From Allorhizobium paknamense (GTDB lineage: Bacteria > Pseudomonadota > Alphaproteobacteria > Rhizobiales > Rhizobiaceae), in the NCBI RefSeq assembly GCF_030815125.1, contig NZ_JAUSWH010000007.1, positions 1-64,000 of the forward strand: 64,000 nt of DNA. The letters run 5' to 3'. The notes beneath the pieces were generated by a model that was given only the letters and a program-made list of their open reading frames with translations, did not search any database and was not told the DNA's origin. Shown in pieces: positions 61,390-64,000 of the stretch. Numbering within the stretch: the stretch's first letter is position 1; each line of letters opens with the position of its first letter. Made by a program: the position numbers and the translations under genes.

Positions 61390-62451
61390 TTGGCTCTGAC
61401 CATGCAGACATCGGACGGTCGCAGGCGCGGCCGTCAATCGCGGCGTTTGAAAGCGGTGGCGGGGTTTCTCGTCACCGTGATCACGACCTATCTCGGTCTT
61501 CTGGCCGTCACCTTCTTCATCGGCCGCGTCATTCCCATCGATCCGGCGCTGGCCATTGTCGGTGACCGCGCGCCGCAGGCGGTGGTGGAGCAGACGCGCC
61601 GGGCGCTGGGGCTGGACCAGCCGCTCTGGTATCAGTTCTGGGTCTATCTCAAGCAGGCGCTCTCGGGGGATTTCGGGGTGTCCGTGCTCACCACCAATCC
61701 GGTGGTGACAGATATCGCGCGCTTCTTTCCGGCCACCATGGAGCTTGCCACCATTGGCACGCTCATTGGCGCGCTGATCGGCATTCCGCTCGGCGTGCTG
61801 GCGGCGGTCAAACGTGGCAGCCTGGCCGATCAACTGGTACGGGTGGTCGGGCTCATCGGCTATTCGGTGCCGATTTTCTGGCTGGGTCTTCTGGGCCTTT
61901 TGGTCTTTTACGCCCGCCTGCAATGGGTTGCCTATCCGGGCCGGCTCGATGTCGTCTATGAATATGACCTGACGCCGGTCACCGGCTTTTACCTCCTTGA
62001 TGCGACCATGGCCGGACAATGGGAGATCCTGTGGGATCTTCTGCGCCATATCATCCTGCCGGCAGCGCTGCTCGGCTATTTCTCCATGGCCTATATCAGC
62101 CGGATGACGCGGTCCTTCATGCTGAACGAACTCTCGCAGGAATATGTGGTGGCTGCCCGCGCCAAGGGCCTGTCTGAAACGCGGATCATCTGGTTTCACG
62201 CCCTGCGCAATGCCGCCGTGCCGCTGGTGACGGTGGTGGTGCTGTCCTATGCCAGCCTGCTGGAAGGTTCGGTGCTGACGGAGGCGATCTTTTCCTGGCC
62301 CGGTATCGGGCTCTACCTCACCAATTCCTTGCAGAACGCGGATATGAACGCCGTTCTGGGCTGCACCATCGTGATCGGCTCCGTCTATATCGGCTTCAAC
62401 ATCCTGTCCGATCTGCTCTATCGCCTTCTTGACCCGAGGACCCGCCGATGA
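61390..62451 (+). CDS. peptide-type ABC importer permease (DppB-like)
   Basis: 353 residues. The start is TTG 61390 with GGGAG 7 nt upstream; an ATG at 61402 lies too far from it. A basic N-terminal tail (QTSDGRRRGRQSRR) precedes the first helix. The periplasmic QTRRALGLDQPLWYQFWVYLKQALSGDFGVS segment and the coupling loop QEYVVAARAKGLSETRIIWFHALRNA are typical, and it ends ADMNAVLGCTIVIGSVYIGFNILSDLLYRLLDPR. Six membrane helices are expected. It overlaps the next permease by ATGA. Confidence 0.94.
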   Translation: MALTMQTSDGRRRGRQSRRLKAVAGFLVTVITTYLGLLAVTFFIGRVIPIDPALAIVGDRAPQAVVEQTRRALGLDQPLWYQFWVYLKQALSGDFGVSVLTTNPVVTDIARFFPATMELATIGTLIGALIGIPLGVLAAVKRGSLADQLVRVVGLIGYSVPIFWLGLLGLLVFYARLQWVAYPGRLDVVYEYDLTPVTGFYLLDATMAGQWEILWDLLRHIILPAALLGYFSMAYISRMTRSFMLNELSQEYVVAARAKGLSETRIIWFHALRNAAVPLVTVVVLSYASLLEGSVLTEAIFSWPGIGLYLTNSLQNADMNAVLGCTIVIGSVYIGFNILSDLLYRLLDPRTRR

Positions 62452-63371
62452 CGCGTTCTTCCGGTGAAACGCTACGCCAATGGCTGTTGTCCGATCGTCC
62501 GCAGTCGCGCCGTCAGGCCCGGCTTGGCCGCGCCTATGTGATCTGGCGGCAGTTTTCCGGCAACCGGCTGGCGCTTGTCGGGCTTGGCATCATTCTGCTT
62601 CTGGTGCTCATGGCCGCCTTTGCCGATGCGATTGCCACCCATAATCCCGTGCAGGGCGATCTGGCGGGTGCGCGGCTTCTGCCGCCCGGCAGCGCCGGCT
62701 ATCTCCTTGGTACCGACGATCAGGGCCGCGATATCTTCTCGCGCCTCGTCCATGGTTCCCGGCTGACGCTGATGGTGGTGGTGCTGGTTGCCATCATCGC
62801 GGCCCCGGTCGGTCTGGTCGTCGGCACGGTGGCTGGCTATGCGGGCGGCTGGCTGGATGCGGTGCTGATGCGCATCACCGATATCTTCCTTGCCTTTCCC
62901 AAGCTGGTTCTGGCGCTGGCGCTGGTGGCGGCCCTTGGCCCCGGTATTGAAAATGCCATTCTGGCGATTGCCGTCACCTCCTGGCCGCCCTATGCCCGCA
63001 TTGCCCGGGCCGAAACGCTGACCTTCCGCAAATCCGACTATATCGCCGCCGTGCAATTGATGGGGGCGTCTTCCTGGCGCATCGTGCTGCGGCATATCAT
63101 GCCGCTCTGTCTGTCCTCGGTCATCGTGCGGGTGACGCTGGATATGGCGGGCATTATTCTGACCGCAGCCGGGCTTGGCTTTCTCGGTCTCGGCGCGCAG
63201 CCGCCGCTGCCGGAATGGGGGGCGATGATTGCCGATGGCAGGCGCTTCATTCTCGATCAATGGTGGGTGGCCGCCATGCCCGGCTTTGCCATTCTCATCG
63301 TCAGTCTCGGCTTCAACCTGCTGGGGGACGGCCTGCGCGATGCGCTGGACCCGAAGGAGGCCGGACAATGA
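62448..63371 (+). CDS. peptide-type ABC importer permease (DppC-like)
   Basis: 307 residues, normal for DppC. After the first helix (LALVGLGIILLLVLMAAFADAI) come YLLGTDDQGRDIFSRLVHGSRLTL, five more helices with GGWLDAVLMRITDIFLAFPKLVLALALVA, and the coupling loop KSDYIAAVQLMGASSWRIVLRHIMP. It forms the pore with the preceding permease. It overlaps both neighbours by ATGA. Confidence 0.95.
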   Translation: MTRSSGETLRQWLLSDRPQSRRQARLGRAYVIWRQFSGNRLALVGLGIILLLVLMAAFADAIATHNPVQGDLAGARLLPPGSAGYLLGTDDQGRDIFSRLVHGSRLTLMVVVLVAIIAAPVGLVVGTVAGYAGGWLDAVLMRITDIFLAFPKLVLALALVAALGPGIENAILAIAVTSWPPYARIARAETLTFRKSDYIAAVQLMGASSWRIVLRHIMPLCLSSVIVRVTLDMAGIILTAAGLGFLGLGAQPPLPEWGAMIADGRRFILDQWWVAAMPGFAILIVSLGFNLLGDGLRDALDPKEAGQ

Positions 63372-64000
63372 CACCGCTTCTGACGGTCGAGAATCTCAAG
63401 GCCGGCTTTCCCACCCGCACCGGTCTGGTGGAGGCGGTGCGCGGCGTGTCGTTTACGCTTGGCCGCGAACGCTTGGGGATCGTCGGTGAATCCGGCTCGG
63501 GCAAATCGCAGACGGGCCGCGCCATCATGGGGCTGACGCCGCCCCATGCCCGGATTTCCGCCGATACCCTCCGCTTCGGCGATACCGATCTTCTGGCGCT
63601 GTCGCCCCGGCAGCGCCGCAGGCTGCGCGGCAAGCGTCTGGCAATGATCCTGCAGGATCCGAAATATTCGCTGAACCCGGTCATGACCATCGGCCGCCAG
63701 ATCGTTGAAACTCTGCTCACCCATGAAAAGCTGTCCAGCCGTGACGCGAAGGCCAAGGCGCTTTCCATGCTGGAAGCGGTGCAGATCCGCGATCCCGAAC
63801 GGGTGTTCGGCCTCTACCCGCACGAGGTTTCCGGCGGCATGGGCCAGCGGGTGATGATCGCCATGATGCTGGTCTGCGGCCCCGAACTGTTGATTGCCGA
63901 CGAGCCGACCTCGGCGCTCGATGTCACGGTGCAGCTCGACGTGCTGGATATTCTCGACCGGCTGGTGCGGGAGCGCGGCATGGGGCTGATTTTCGTCTCC
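63368..64000 (+). CDS. peptide-type ABC importer ATPase, cut by the window end
   Basis: The first 211 residues of an ATPase open to the last base. Start is ATG 63368, overlapping the permease stop (ATGA). Walker A GESGSGKS (about 41-48), the Q-loop region [20 protein letters not shown], signature [13 protein letters not shown] and Walker [13 protein letters not shown] are all present; the H-loop would follow beyond the edge. The peptide-family DppD-type spacing fits. It may continue as a single domain or as a fused two-domain protein like the one at 16097; the window cannot tell. Confidence 0.93.
   Translation, partial: MTPLLTVENLKAGFPTRTGLVEAVRGVSFTLGRERLGIVGESGSGKSQTGRAIMGLTPPHARISADTLRFGDTDLLALSPRQRRRLRGKRLAMILQDPKYSLNPVMTIGRQIVETLLTHEKLSSRDAKAKALSMLEAVQIRDPERVFGLYPHEVSGGMGQRVMIAMMLVCGPELLIADEPTSALDVTVQLDVLDILDRLVRERGMGLIFVS

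Overview
The window is chromosome-type DNA from an alphaproteobacterium of the Rhizobiaceae, most likely the Agrobacterium/Allorhizobium/Rhizobium group. The main evidence is a complete chvE-gguA-gguB-gguC sugar-uptake locus with a divergent gbpR regulator, an arrangement known from Agrobacterium. Supporting signs are the high-GC codon use, an LpsL-type epimerase, an L-arabonate/galactonate dehydratase of the rhizobial type, and several short palindromic intergenic repeats that look like those of rhizobia. I see no transposase, integrase, phage gene, plasmid replication gene or CRISPR array.

Layout. 1-7.1 kb: initiator tRNA, a small secreted protein of unknown function, and a divergently controlled RND efflux operon with two membrane-fusion lipoproteins and a TetR repressor. 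7.4-10.6 kb: a large ABC-exporter-like protein that has lost every catalytic ATPase residue I can locate, followed by a small stand-alone cyclic-nucleotide-binding protein. 10.9-27.0 kb: a surface-glycan region with a nucleotide-sugar dehydrogenase, methyltransferase, five glycosyltransferases, a deacetylase-like protein and a UDP-glucuronate epimerase. A whole peptide-type ABC importer is embedded in it. 27.2-31.6 kb: chemoreceptor, DMT-family permease and a DUF454 protein. 31.7-44.1 kb: galactose/arabinose catabolism (dgoA, dgoK, semialdehyde dehydrogenase, sugar 1-dehydrogenase, IlvD-type dehydratase) beside gguC-gguB-gguA-chvE and gbpR. 44.3-47.3 kb: pntAB transhydrogenase. 47.5-48.7 kb: an isolated AT-richer AAA ATPase. 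48.8-58.1 kb: a tightly packed hexuronate operon (uxaC, kdgF, kduI, kduD, uxuB, uxuA, uxaA) divergent from a GntR regulator and kdgK. 58.5-64 kb: a membrane-dipeptidase-type enzyme and a second peptide-type ABC operon that runs off the right end.

How the genes work together. ChvE-GguAB would import galactose, arabinose and glucose. One oxidising dehydrogenase and one dehydratase could serve both galactose and arabinose. The C6 product would then go through DgoK/DgoA and the C5 product through an AraD-like step (possibly GguC) and the semialdehyde dehydrogenase. The hexuronate operon feeds pectin- and alginate-type uronates to 2-keto-3-deoxygluconate, which KdgK phosphorylates. Together the right half looks like a plant cell-wall sugar utilisation island.

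Most worth a second look: the catalytically dead ABC protein with three copies of an x-loop-like ENI(V/L)xG motif, paired with a cyclic-nucleotide sensor. Next are a 128-bp three-hairpin repeat present three times with a compensatory base-pair change, two copies of it bracketing the dipeptidase gene in inverted orientation, and the orphan AAA ATPase whose promoter carries helically phased short repeats.
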